A DNA stretch of 15,528 nt from Nitrospirota bacterium (lineage in GTDB: Bacteria; Nitrospirota; JACRHJ01). Each line of letters opens with the position of its first letter. Within the stretch, counting starts at the first letter, position 1. Location: NCBI GenBank assembly GCA_021785055.1, contig JAJYGS010000116.1:1-15528 (forward strand), in the 5' to 3' direction. Shown one piece after another: positions 6,796 through 12,557 of the stretch. The position numbers and the translations under genes were made by a program. The notes under the pieces are model-generated. The model was not told the origin of the DNA. It did not search any database and saw only the letters and a program-made list of their open reading frames with translations.

Positions 6796-7173
6796 TCACT
6801 TCATGGAGTGAAGCCCCAGGCGGTTGCCCTCGCTGTCCTGGAAGTGCGCGATGAAGCCGTAATCCCCTATGGATGTCTTCGGCATGAGCGTCCTGCCGCC
6901 GTTTGAATCCACCCTGTCGAGCGTTTCCTCTATGTCCTCTACGGACAGGTATATCAGTATGCCCCTGTGCGACGGCGCGTGGGATTCTCCCTTGACCAGC
7001 GCCCCGGATGCCCCGTAGGCGTTGGAGGTCATCGGAAAAAAGGCCATCCTCAGCGTCCCGAAATCGTTTACCGACAGTTCGACGTTTAAAACCGATTCGT
7101 AAAAAAGCCTGGCCCTGTCGAGGTCGTGCACCGGTATCTCGAACCAGCCGGCAATGTTTGCTTCGCCAGCCAT
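6796..7173 (-). CDS. VOC (glyoxalase/bleomycin-resistance) superfamily protein
   Basis: 125 aa from the ATG at 7173, which has GGAGGA 7 nt upstream; the frame stays open to 7218 but without a ribosome site there. It has two beta-alpha-beta-beta-beta modules: IAGWFEIPVHDLDRARLFYESVL (7-29), with the HDLDRA-FYE signature, and GILIYLSVEDIEETLDRV (71-88) leading to DYGFIAHFQDSEGNRLGLHS (104-123). Candidate metal ligands are few (H16, H110 and E116), so the reaction cannot be told from sequence. The closest look is to the small YdeO/PhnB-like VOC proteins of unknown substrate. It is divergent from the lipoprotein gene at 7349. Confidence 0.88.
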   Translation of the reverse strand: MAGEANIAGWFEIPVHDLDRARLFYESVLNVELSVNDFGTLRMAFFPMTSNAYGASGALVKGESHAPSHRGILIYLSVEDIEETLDRVDSNGGRTLMPKTSIGDYGFIAHFQDSEGNRLGLHSMK

Positions 7174-7285
7174 TTCATAATCCTCCGTTTGAATATCCTG
7201 ATGTATATTGTAATCCAAGGGGGGGGTTCAAGGCAAGGAGCGCCGCCGCCCGCGCATTTCGCGGTACAGCCCCTGTCGGGCGCAT

Positions 7286-7312
7286 TTGACGTTTTCGCAT
7301 ATCGGCTATAAA
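7286..7312 (+). promoter_or_regulatory. Candidate sigma70 promoter for the lipoprotein gene
   Basis: TTGACG (7286-7291) and TATAAA (7307-7312) are separated by 15 bp, slightly short. The expected transcript start near 7319 leaves a leader of about 30 nt to the ATG at 7349. Confidence 0.45.
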
Positions 7313-7348
7313 TTCAATATAGTTGCTTATCTGAAAATGGAGGGCCAT

Positions 7349-7726
7349 ATGGAACCTGAGCGAAACGGGAGGCGTTTCCTGTTTGTTTTTTTTGCCGCGG
7401 CGGCGATAGTGCTCGCTTCATGCGCGCATGAGGAGATGGCGGCGGGGCCGGTGAAGGCGGACGTGGTGGCGAAGACGGGCGGCAAGGTGCTGCTTTTCCA
7501 CGGCGGGACGGTTGAGGCGAAAAAGGTCTTCTGTCCGGGCGAGGTAATCACGGCATACAGGTATTCGACGCCATACGCGGCAATGAAGCCGGTCGGCAAG
7601 GTGCAGCTCGGCAAATACGTAGGCGGACATTACATCGACGCGAAGGTCATCGAAGGGGACGTCAAGACGGGAGACGTCGTGGAGAAGGGTTCTGCGGCCT
7701 GTCTTGTGGTGCCGGGGATGCGGTAA
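7349..7726 (+). CDS. Small outer-membrane lipoprotein of unknown function
   Basis: 125 aa from the ATG at 7349, preceded by GGAGGG. Residues 1-25 are a lipoprotein signal: RR, the hydrophobic run FLFVFFAAAAIVL, and lipobox L22-A23-S24-C25. Position +2 is Ala, so sorting to the outer membrane is expected in a Gram-negative cell. The mature part (about 100 aa) is beta-rich: VVAKTGGKVLLFHGG, then a single Cys (FCPGEVI), a YRYSTPYAAMKPVGKVQLG stretch, and VIEGDVKTGDVVEKGSAACLVV. The last reads like a small SH3- or SAF-type barrel, but I do not recognise the family. Earlier in-frame ATGs (7286, 7337) would put charged residues before the signal and are less likely. Confidence 0.75.
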   Translation: MEPERNGRRFLFVFFAAAAIVLASCAHEEMAAGPVKADVVAKTGGKVLLFHGGTVEAKKVFCPGEVITAYRYSTPYAAMKPVGKVQLGKYVGGHYIDAKVIEGDVKTGDVVEKGSAACLVVPGMR

Positions 7727-7751
7727 TCGTAAGCGGCGGATTCTTCGCGGA

Positions 7752-7827
7752 GCCTGCCCTGAGCGCAGCCGAACGGGATCGGAACGGCATGCCAAACTGC
7801 CGGGCGCAATCGAATGTGCGCCCCTAC
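7752..7827. repeat. Two short dispersed repeats downstream of mnmA
   Basis: GCCTGCCCTGAGCGCAGCCG (7752-7771) continues into GAACGGG and resembles the widespread GCCCTGAGC-CGAA-GGG repeat seen in many genomes. GGGCGCA (7802-7808) and TGCGCCC (7817-7823) form an inverted repeat that is copy 3 of the GCGCCCCTAC element; its end overlaps the mnmA stop codon. As RNA from the minus strand it would form a hairpin right after mnmA, without a U-run. Confidence 0.5.
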
Positions 7828-8939
7828 GATTTCTGTATTATCCCGCCGCCCAGGACGGTGTCGCCGTGATAAAACACGGCAGACTGGCCCGGCACGACGC
7901 CGGCTGTCGGCTCGTCGAATATCACGCGCACGCCGTCGGTTGTCTGTCCGATGCAGCTCGAGCCGCCCGGCTGCCGGTCGGTCGGCTCCGGGAGCAGGGT
8001 GCATTTTGCGGGCCTTGAGCGGTACCTGAGCCGGACTTCGCACGGCATGGGGCCGTTTATCCCGCTTGAGAATATCCAGTTTACATCCCCGGCCAGGCAC
8101 TCGCCCCGGAGCAGGTCGTCCCGGTTTCCAAGGGTGATGCGGTTCGTCTCAAGGTCCCGGTTTATTACATAGCTCCTGCCGCCGGGCCGGTCGACCGGCT
8201 TCACGGAGGAGTAGTTCAGCCCGCGTCTCTGGCCTTCGGTATAAAACGCAATCCCCCGGTGCCGGCCTATGACATTTCCTTCGGCGTCTACGAAATCGCC
8301 TTCTTTCAGGGCCTCCGGCCTTTCGGCTTCGACAAGCCCGCGATAGTCGTTGTCCGGGACGAAGCATATCTCCTGGCTCTCTTCGCGGTCTGCCGGGGGA
8401 AGCCCCATCCTGCGCGCCGTCTCGATTACCTCGCTCTTGACCATCTCGCCCAGGGGGAAAACCGCGTGCGCAAGCTGATACTGGTTCAGCCGGTAAAGGA
8501 AATAGCTCTGGTCTTTGCCGGAATCCATTCCGGCCCGCAGGCGGTATCTGCCGGATGCGCCGTCGAGCCCTGCGCGCGCGTAATGCCCCGTAGCGAGCCG
8601 TTCTGCCCGGAGGAGGTCTCCAAGCTTCATCAGCGCGCCGAACTTTATCGCCTTGTTGCACATGACGCACGGGTTCGGGGTCAGGCCCAGGCAGTAGCTG
8701 TCGAGGAAGTAGTCGATGATTTCTTTTCTGAAAATCTCGCGCAGGTCCAGGACCTTGTGCTTTACGCCGAGGAGGGCGCATACCTCTTTTGCGGACTCGA
8801 TAGCGGGGCCGGAGTCGGCGTCATCGCCCCACAGGCGCATGGTAACGCCGATTACATCCTCGCCCGCGTCTTTCAGGAGCGCCGCGGCGACCGAGCTGTC
8901 CACGCCGCCGCTCATGGCGACGGCAATCTTTCTTCTCAT
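7824..8939 (-). CDS. mnmA: tRNA-specific 2-thiouridylase
   Basis: 371 aa, family-typical. It adds sulfur to C2 of U34 in the tRNAs for Lys, Glu and Gln. The PP-loop SGGVDSS (10-16) activates U34 with ATP. The catalytic cysteines are C94 (NPCVMCNKAIKF, 89-100) and C192 (ESQEICF, 187-193). Also present are GHYAR (118-122), the D-x-x-KDQSYFLYRL block (139-151) and YTEGQRRGLN in the central domain, with the C-terminal beta-barrel ending DTVLGGGIIQ. Last gene of the parA-parB-bactofilin-mnmA run, starting 19 bp after the bactofilin stop with no strong ribosome site, so coupled translation is likely. It shares its target nucleotide with MnmG, encoded at the other end of this block. Confidence 0.97.
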   Translation of the reverse strand: MRRKIAVAMSGGVDSSVAAALLKDAGEDVIGVTMRLWGDDADSGPAIESAKEVCALLGVKHKVLDLREIFRKEIIDYFLDSYCLGLTPNPCVMCNKAIKFGALMKLGDLLRAERLATGHYARAGLDGASGRYRLRAGMDSGKDQSYFLYRLNQYQLAHAVFPLGEMVKSEVIETARRMGLPPADREESQEICFVPDNDYRGLVEAERPEALKEGDFVDAEGNVIGRHRGIAFYTEGQRRGLNYSSVKPVDRPGGRSYVINRDLETNRITLGNRDDLLRGECLAGDVNWIFSSGINGPMPCEVRLRYRSRPAKCTLLPEPTDRQPGGSSCIGQTTDGVRVIFDEPTAGVVPGQSAVFYHGDTVLGGGIIQKS

Positions 8940-8958
8940 ATCGCCAGTCTGCCGGCTT

Positions 8959-9357
8959 TCACGCGCCCAGGCTCTCCTTTACCGCGCCGAGCATCGCGGC
9001 TTCCTTCGCCTCGTTCATCTCGCATTTGCCGTTGAACGAGAAGCCTTCCTCCACCTTGAGCTTCGGCGTGTCAACATTTCCGTCCAGCCTGCCGGGGGCG
9101 ATAAAATGCGCGGCGCGGGCGGCCTTCACGTTCCCGGTAATCCTGCCCGAAGAGATTAGCGTCCCCACGTTAATCTCTCCCATCACCTCCGCCGATTCGC
9201 CGATAATCAGCGTGTCCTTCGTGTATATTTCGCCTTCGAGCCGCCCGTCGATGCGTATGGTTCCCTCGAAGTTCAGCGTCCCCCTGAAGTCCGTCCCTCT
9301 CCCCAGGAAGGCGACCATCTCCTCGACCTGCGGATGTCCGTTTGGTTTTTTGAACAT
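8959..9357 (-). CDS. Bactofilin (polymer-forming cytoskeletal protein)
   Basis: 132 aa. The short N-terminal tail (1-15) is followed by the bactofilin beta-helix, residues 16-110: FLGRGTDFRGTLNFEGTIRI, then repeated short strands of the form G-x-[IV]-x-[GST] (GRLEGEI, DTLIIGESAEVMGEINV, ISSGRITGNVKA, LDGNVDTPKL), and a 20-residue C-terminal tail. Bactofilins self-assemble into filaments without nucleotide and act in cell shape, polar localisation and, in Myxococcus, in positioning ParB-parS complexes. Lying 28 bp after parB, it probably shares a transcript and perhaps that role. AAGGAGGT stands 6 nt before the ATG. Confidence 0.95.
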   Translation of the reverse strand: MFKKPNGHPQVEEMVAFLGRGTDFRGTLNFEGTIRIDGRLEGEIYTKDTLIIGESAEVMGEINVGTLISSGRITGNVKAARAAHFIAPGRLDGNVDTPKLKVEEGFSFNGKCEMNEAKEAAMLGAVKESLGA

Positions 9358-9385
9358 GGTTCTACCTCCTTGCGTGTCGCTTTTC

Positions 9386-10264
9386 CTATCCCCTCAGGAA
9401 TTCCAGCAGCCGCTCAAGCTCGGCGTCGGAATAGAACTCGATGTTGATGCTCCCGCGTTTCCCTTTTTGCCGGATTTTCACCTTCGTGCCGAGATGCTTC
9501 TTAAGCTCGTCTTCGAGCATCGTCATCTGCGCCGAGGTGCTATTAGCGCCTTTTATCCCGGCCAACCGTCCCGGTGCCTTCAGCTTTTTCGCCGCATTCT
9601 CCGCCTCGCGCACGGAAAGCCCGCGCGATATTATCTCACGCCGAAGCGCCATCTGTTTTCCCGCGCTGTCGAGGGAGAGTATCGCCTTCGCGTGTCCCAT
9701 GCTGAGCGCTCCCTCCGCGAGGTCGCGCTTCACGTCCGCGGGCAGCGCGAGGAGCCTGAGGAAGTTCGCCACGGACGAGCGCTCCTTACCCACTCTTGCC
9801 GAGAGTTCTTCCTGTGTGAGCGAAAACTCGGTCATCAGCCTGTCGAAGGCCTCCGCGGTCTCTATCGGATTTAAGTCTTCTCTCTGGATGTTCTCGACGA
9901 GGGCCATTTCAAGCACTTCCGCCGGAGATACGTCCTTCACGATTGCGGGGATTTTTGTAAGGCCGGCCATGGATGCCGCGCGGAACCTTCTCTCGCCGGC
10001 GATAAGCCCATAGCCGCCGCCCGGACGCTTCCGGAGGATTACCGGCTGTATGACTCCGACGGATTTTATGGACTCGGCCAGGGCGGCGATGGCGTCGTCT
10101 TTGAAGTTCTTCCGGGGCTGGTATTCGCTCGCGGTAATGCGTATAAGCTCTATCTCGGTCACGCCTGCCGCCGGTAGACCGGCCTCAAGCAGACCAGAGC
10201 CGTCACCTGCCGTCCTGGTTGGGATGAGCGCCCCCAGCCCCCTGCCGAGAGCCGTCTTAGACAT
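9386..10264 (-). CDS. parB: Chromosome-partitioning protein ParB (Spo0J family)
   Basis: 292 aa. CTP-dependent DNA clamp that loads at parS, spreads, and stimulates ParA. The N-terminal LGRGLGALI (6-14) is the family ParA-contact motif. The CTPase/ParB domain has ITASEYQPRKNF (43-54), GLIAGERRFRAA (86-97, the GERRFRA nucleotide motif) and ENIQREDLNPIE (124-135). The parS-reading helix-turn-helix is LTQEELSARVGKERSSVANF (149-168). The C-terminal dimerisation domain (about 240-292) ends LERLLEFL. It starts at ATGTCTAA, overlapping the end of parA by 8 nt. Its target sites at 11144, 12081 and 14311 are all in this window. Confidence 0.97.
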   Translation of the reverse strand: MSKTALGRGLGALIPTRTAGDGSGLLEAGLPAAGVTEIELIRITASEYQPRKNFKDDAIAALAESIKSVGVIQPVILRKRPGGGYGLIAGERRFRAASMAGLTKIPAIVKDVSPAEVLEMALVENIQREDLNPIETAEAFDRLMTEFSLTQEELSARVGKERSSVANFLRLLALPADVKRDLAEGALSMGHAKAILSLDSAGKQMALRREIISRGLSVREAENAAKKLKAPGRLAGIKGANSTSAQMTMLEDELKKHLGTKVKIRQKGKRGSINIEFYSDAELERLLEFLRG

Positions 10265-11021
10265 GTGCGAGCACCTCCTTTGCCAGGGAGAGGTAGCTCT
10301 GCGCGCCCCTTGAGCGGATGTCGTACATGATTATCGGTTTGCCGAAGCTCGGCGCCTCGGAGAGGCTTACGTTCCTGGGTATCATCGTCTGGTATACCTT
10401 CTCCCTGAAATGCTCCCGGACCTCGGCTTCCACCTGCCGGGAGAGGTTGTTCCTTGCGTCGTGCATGGTGAGGAGAATCCCTTCCACCTCAAGGGCCGGG
10501 TTCAGTGCCTCCCGCACAAGCTGGAGCGTCTTTATTAGCTGAGACAGCCCCTCGAGGGCGTAGTATTCGCACTGCACCGGTATCAGGACAGAGTCCGCCG
10601 CCGCGAGCGCGTTTACGGTAAGAAGCCCCAGGGCGGGCGGGCAGTCGATCACGATATAATCGTAATCGGAGAGCACGGGCGCGAGCGCGTCCTTCAGTAT
10701 CGTCTCCCTGCCGGCCTTCCCCGCAAGCTCCACCTCCGAGCCGAAGAGGTCTACGGACGACGGCGCAAGCCACAGGCGCGGAAGCGGCGCGGGTACGATT
10801 ATCTCCGAGAGCGCCATGCCGTCCGAGAAGAGGTCGTAGAGGCTTTTCTCTATCGAGTCCCTGTCCGCGCCCACGCCGGAGGTAGAATTGCCCTGCGGGT
10901 CCGCATCCACGAGGAGCACCCTCTTTTCCGCCGCCGCGAGCGACGCGGACGCGTTTACCGCGGTGGTGGTTTTTCCGACCCCGCCCTTCTGGTTGGCTAC
11001 GGCTATAACCCTGGCCCTCAT
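10257..11021 (-). CDS. parA: Chromosome-partitioning ATPase ParA (Soj family)
   Basis: 254 aa, without the N-terminal DNA-binding extension of plasmid ParAs, so a chromosomal Soj-type protein. The deviant Walker A is KGGVGKTTT (12-20) with both signature lysines K12 and K17, VDADPQGN (38-45) is the A' motif, and the Walker B-type segment is YIVIDCPP (122-129). ATP-bound dimers coat the nucleoid and move ParB-parS. AGAGGT lies 5 nt before the ATG at 11021. It overlaps parB; a parS site lies 123 bp upstream of its start, so ParB may influence its transcription. Confidence 0.97.
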   Translation of the reverse strand: MRARVIAVANQKGGVGKTTTAVNASASLAAAEKRVLLVDADPQGNSTSGVGADRDSIEKSLYDLFSDGMALSEIIVPAPLPRLWLAPSSVDLFGSEVELAGKAGRETILKDALAPVLSDYDYIVIDCPPALGLLTVNALAAADSVLIPVQCEYYALEGLSQLIKTLQLVREALNPALEVEGILLTMHDARNNLSRQVEAEVREHFREKVYQTMIPRNVSLSEAPSFGKPIIMYDIRSRGAQSYLSLAKEVLAHV

Positions 11022-11395
11022 ATTAACCTCTAACTATTTGATTATTAACGAAAATTCAGATATGTTAACCGGCAGTCCGCCGGGGGAATTACGGGCATTT
11101 TACCGGGGTTGTGTGCAGATGTCAAGGGTTATCGGGAACGGATTGTTCCACGTGGAACAATTCCGGGCAGGCGTTCGCTTTCTGCAAAACCACACGATGA
11201 ACGGCCTGTCCGGCAACCGCGAGTCGCGCCTGGCCGATGCGTCCAGCCCCGCATCGTGTTCCCGGCCCGCTTTCCGGAATTTCCAGGGGGCCTGCCGATT
11301 ATCAGTCCCCCGACACCGGCGCGGTCCGGGGCGTGGCCGTCCGTGCGGTATGTCCATGCGCTTTCGCGGGCGCCGGAGGCCCTGGATGCGTATCG
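11022..11395. other. 374-bp gap between rsmG and parA: one parS, no gene
   Basis: Apart from the parS site at 11144-11159 no gene is credible. Short open frames lack ribosome sites and recognisable products, and one reads through parS, giving a CSTWN peptide. The part next to parA (11030-11070) is A+T-rich and could hold the parA promoter, but no good -35/-10 pair stands out. The part 11160-11395 is G+C-rich with a few short inverted repeats. Confidence 0.5.
11144..11159. promoter_or_regulatory. parS site 1 (upstream of parA)
   Basis: TGTTCCACGTGGAACA, a perfect 16-bp palindrome of the chromosomal parS type (consensus TGTTNCACGTGNAACA). Palindromy extends to 20 bp here (11142-11161), the longest of the three copies. 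Confidence 0.93.
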
Positions 11396-12058
11396 TTAAA
11401 TTTTCCGAAGGAGCATCAGCCTTCTTCCGATGTCCGAGAACGGGAGGGTTATAACCTCTTCGCGCTCGATTTCCCAGCCCGGGCCGGTAGACCGGCTTCG
11501 GGCAATAGACCCGCCGGCGTCCTTGAGGCTCAGGTTCTGCGCGACGTAACCGCCGCCGGTCAGGAGCGGCCCCGCGAGCGGCAGAAGCTCCGCGAAAGAT
11601 TTAAAGGCGCGGGAGAAGACGACGTCGAAGGAGAACGGAGCGAGAACCGTCCGGCCCGAAGCGGCTCCAGCCGCCTCCTCCAGGACATTCGCGCCGGAAA
11701 GCCCAAGCGTCCGGATTACATGCCGCAGGAACGCCGCCTTCTTGCGGGCCGGTTCGACAAGCGTGATGTCCATCTCCGGCAGGACGATCTTCAGCGCAAG
11801 GCCCGGAAACCCCGCGCCGGAGCCTATGTCGCAAGCGGTAAAGCGCGAGAGCCTGCCGGGCGGCAGGATTCCAAGGAGCGCAAGCGAGTCCAGGAAGTGC
11901 TTTATTATTATCCCGTCCGGCTCCGTTATGGCGGTCAGGTTCACCTTGGCGTTCCACTTGAGAAGCTCGGCGAGATATAACTCGAACCGCCGCGCCTCGT
12001 CCTCCGAGAGCGGAAACCCCAGTTGTTTTGCGCCGTTAGACAGCTTATCGAGAGTCAT
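11396..12058 (-). CDS. rsmG: 16S rRNA (guanine-527-N7) methyltransferase
   Basis: Methylates N7 of G527 in 16S rRNA using S-adenosylmethionine. 220 aa from the ATG at 12058, beginning MTLDKLSNGAKQLG; the family motif KWNAKVNLTAI (34-44) and the SAM-binding CDIGSGAGFPGLALKI (76-91) are clear, followed by DITLVEP (97-103) and VVFSRAFKSFAEL. The frame stays open to a TTG at 12097, but that stretch is the parS palindrome translated (MFHVEQ) and is rejected; an ATG at 12064 is also possible. No strong ribosome site is seen. The CRISPR array begins 40 bp upstream of the start, so the gene's own promoter may have been displaced or lies within parS/array DNA. Confidence 0.95.
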   Translation of the reverse strand: MTLDKLSNGAKQLGFPLSEDEARRFELYLAELLKWNAKVNLTAITEPDGIIIKHFLDSLALLGILPPGRLSRFTACDIGSGAGFPGLALKIVLPEMDITLVEPARKKAAFLRHVIRTLGLSGANVLEEAAGAASGRTVLAPFSFDVVFSRAFKSFAELLPLAGPLLTGGGYVAQNLSLKDAGGSIARSRSTGPGWEIEREEVITLPFSDIGRRLMLLRKI

Positions 12059-12080
12059 AAACATCTGCGTTACGTAAAAT

Positions 12081-12096
12081 TGTTCCACGTGGAACA
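12081..12096. promoter_or_regulatory. parS site 2 (between rsmG and the CRISPR array)
   Basis: TGTTCCACGTGGAACA again, with 18-bp palindromy (12080-12097). The first CRISPR repeat starts at 12098, so the two elements touch. Confidence 0.92.
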
Positions 12097-12097
12097 A

Positions 12098-12354
12098 ATC
12101 GCCTTTGCACCTTAAACCGGTTGTGGCCGTTGCAACTTCTCGTTCCGTCGCTTCGCCGTCCCTGTTTATAATCTTGAATGCACCTTAAACCGGTTGTGGC
12201 CGTTGCAACGATAATGAAGCTCTGCTTAAAGAGGCTGTTGACATCTTGAATGCACCTTAAACCGGTTGTGGCCGTTGCAACGACGGCTTGGCGGGAATGC
12301 GTGTAGAAGAGGCTAATCTTGAATGCACCTTAAACCGGTTGTGGCCGTTGCAAC
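12098..12354 (+). CRISPR. Type V-F CRISPR array, 4 repeats and 3 spacers
   Basis: Four 39-bp repeats at 12098-12136, 12171-12209, 12243-12281 and 12316-12354, starting ATCTTGAATGCACC and ending GGCCGTTGCAAC. The last three are identical. The first differs only at its positions 4-8 (GCCTT for TTGAA). Spacers are 34, 33 and 34 bp (12137-12170, 12210-12242, 12282-12315), all different. The repeat end GTTGCAAC fits Cas12f-type repeats, which end in GCAAC directly before the guide. This, and pairing with the tracrRNA candidate, make the + strand the crRNA strand, so the array runs toward the effector's 3' end. If 37-bp repeats are assumed the spacers are 35-36 bp. No typical leader is evident left of the first repeat, only parS and the rsmG start. 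Confidence 0.95.
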
Positions 12355-12360
12355 TGTCTC

Positions 12361-12545
12361 ATCTTGTGGTTACAACGGTTGCAACCGCGATATATTGGAT
12401 ACTTGGCGAGCGGACGCACCGGGCATTTATGCCGCTTACATGCGCCCTTCTCGACCTTCAGGCCGTTCAAGCCGGCCTTCAGCCGCGGGCACGCGTTTTC
12501 CCTTGGGATAGCGTTGCCTTTGTCGCGGCCTCGTAATCTCTGCAA
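12361..12545 (-). ncRNA. Candidate Cas12f tracrRNA
   Basis: Lies between the effector stop and the last repeat, on the effector strand. From its 5' end: a stem GCCGCG/CGCGGC (12529-12524 with 12487-12482) enclosing CCC-AA-GGG; a 5-bp hairpin GGCCG-GCTTGAA-CGGCC (12477-12461); then GTCGAGAAGGGC with CGAG (12453-12450) closing on CTCG (12410-12407); then the anti-repeat GCGGTTGCAACCG (12388-12376), which pairs with repeat bases CGGTTGTGGCCGT over 13 bp (four G.U), and CAAGAT (12366-12361), complementary to the repeat's first six bases. This order and the CGAGAAG motif match the known Un1Cas12f1 tracrRNA as I recall it. The loop UUGAAC could pair with GUU(G)CAA at the repeat end, as the second anti-repeat does there. 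Ends are estimates. Confidence 0.78.
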
Positions 12546-12551
12546 AGTCGA

Positions 12552-12557
12552 ATTATC
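12552..12557 (-). promoter_or_regulatory. Possible -10 box for the tracrRNA
   Basis: GATAAT on the minus strand overlaps the TGA stop of cas12f and would start a transcript near 12545, just before the first tracrRNA stem. No good -35 is seen, so processing from the cas12f transcript is equally likely. Confidence 0.3.

Noticed and set aside
12059..12097. TTG start of rsmG at 12097 adding 13 residues (MFHVEQ...)
   Set aside because: The added residues are parS translated; RsmG homologues begin close to the ATG at 12058.
12144..12172. Promoter inside spacer 1 (TATAAT at 12167-12172)
   Set aside because: The upstream hexamer at the right spacing is poor, and the TATAAT arises at a spacer-repeat junction by chance.
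12361..12386. A fifth, degenerate CRISPR repeat (ATCTTG...GGTTGCAAC)
   Set aside because: It would leave a 6-bp spacer after the fourth repeat, while it pairs with the repeat as the tracrRNA anti-repeat and follows the scaffold stems in the right order.
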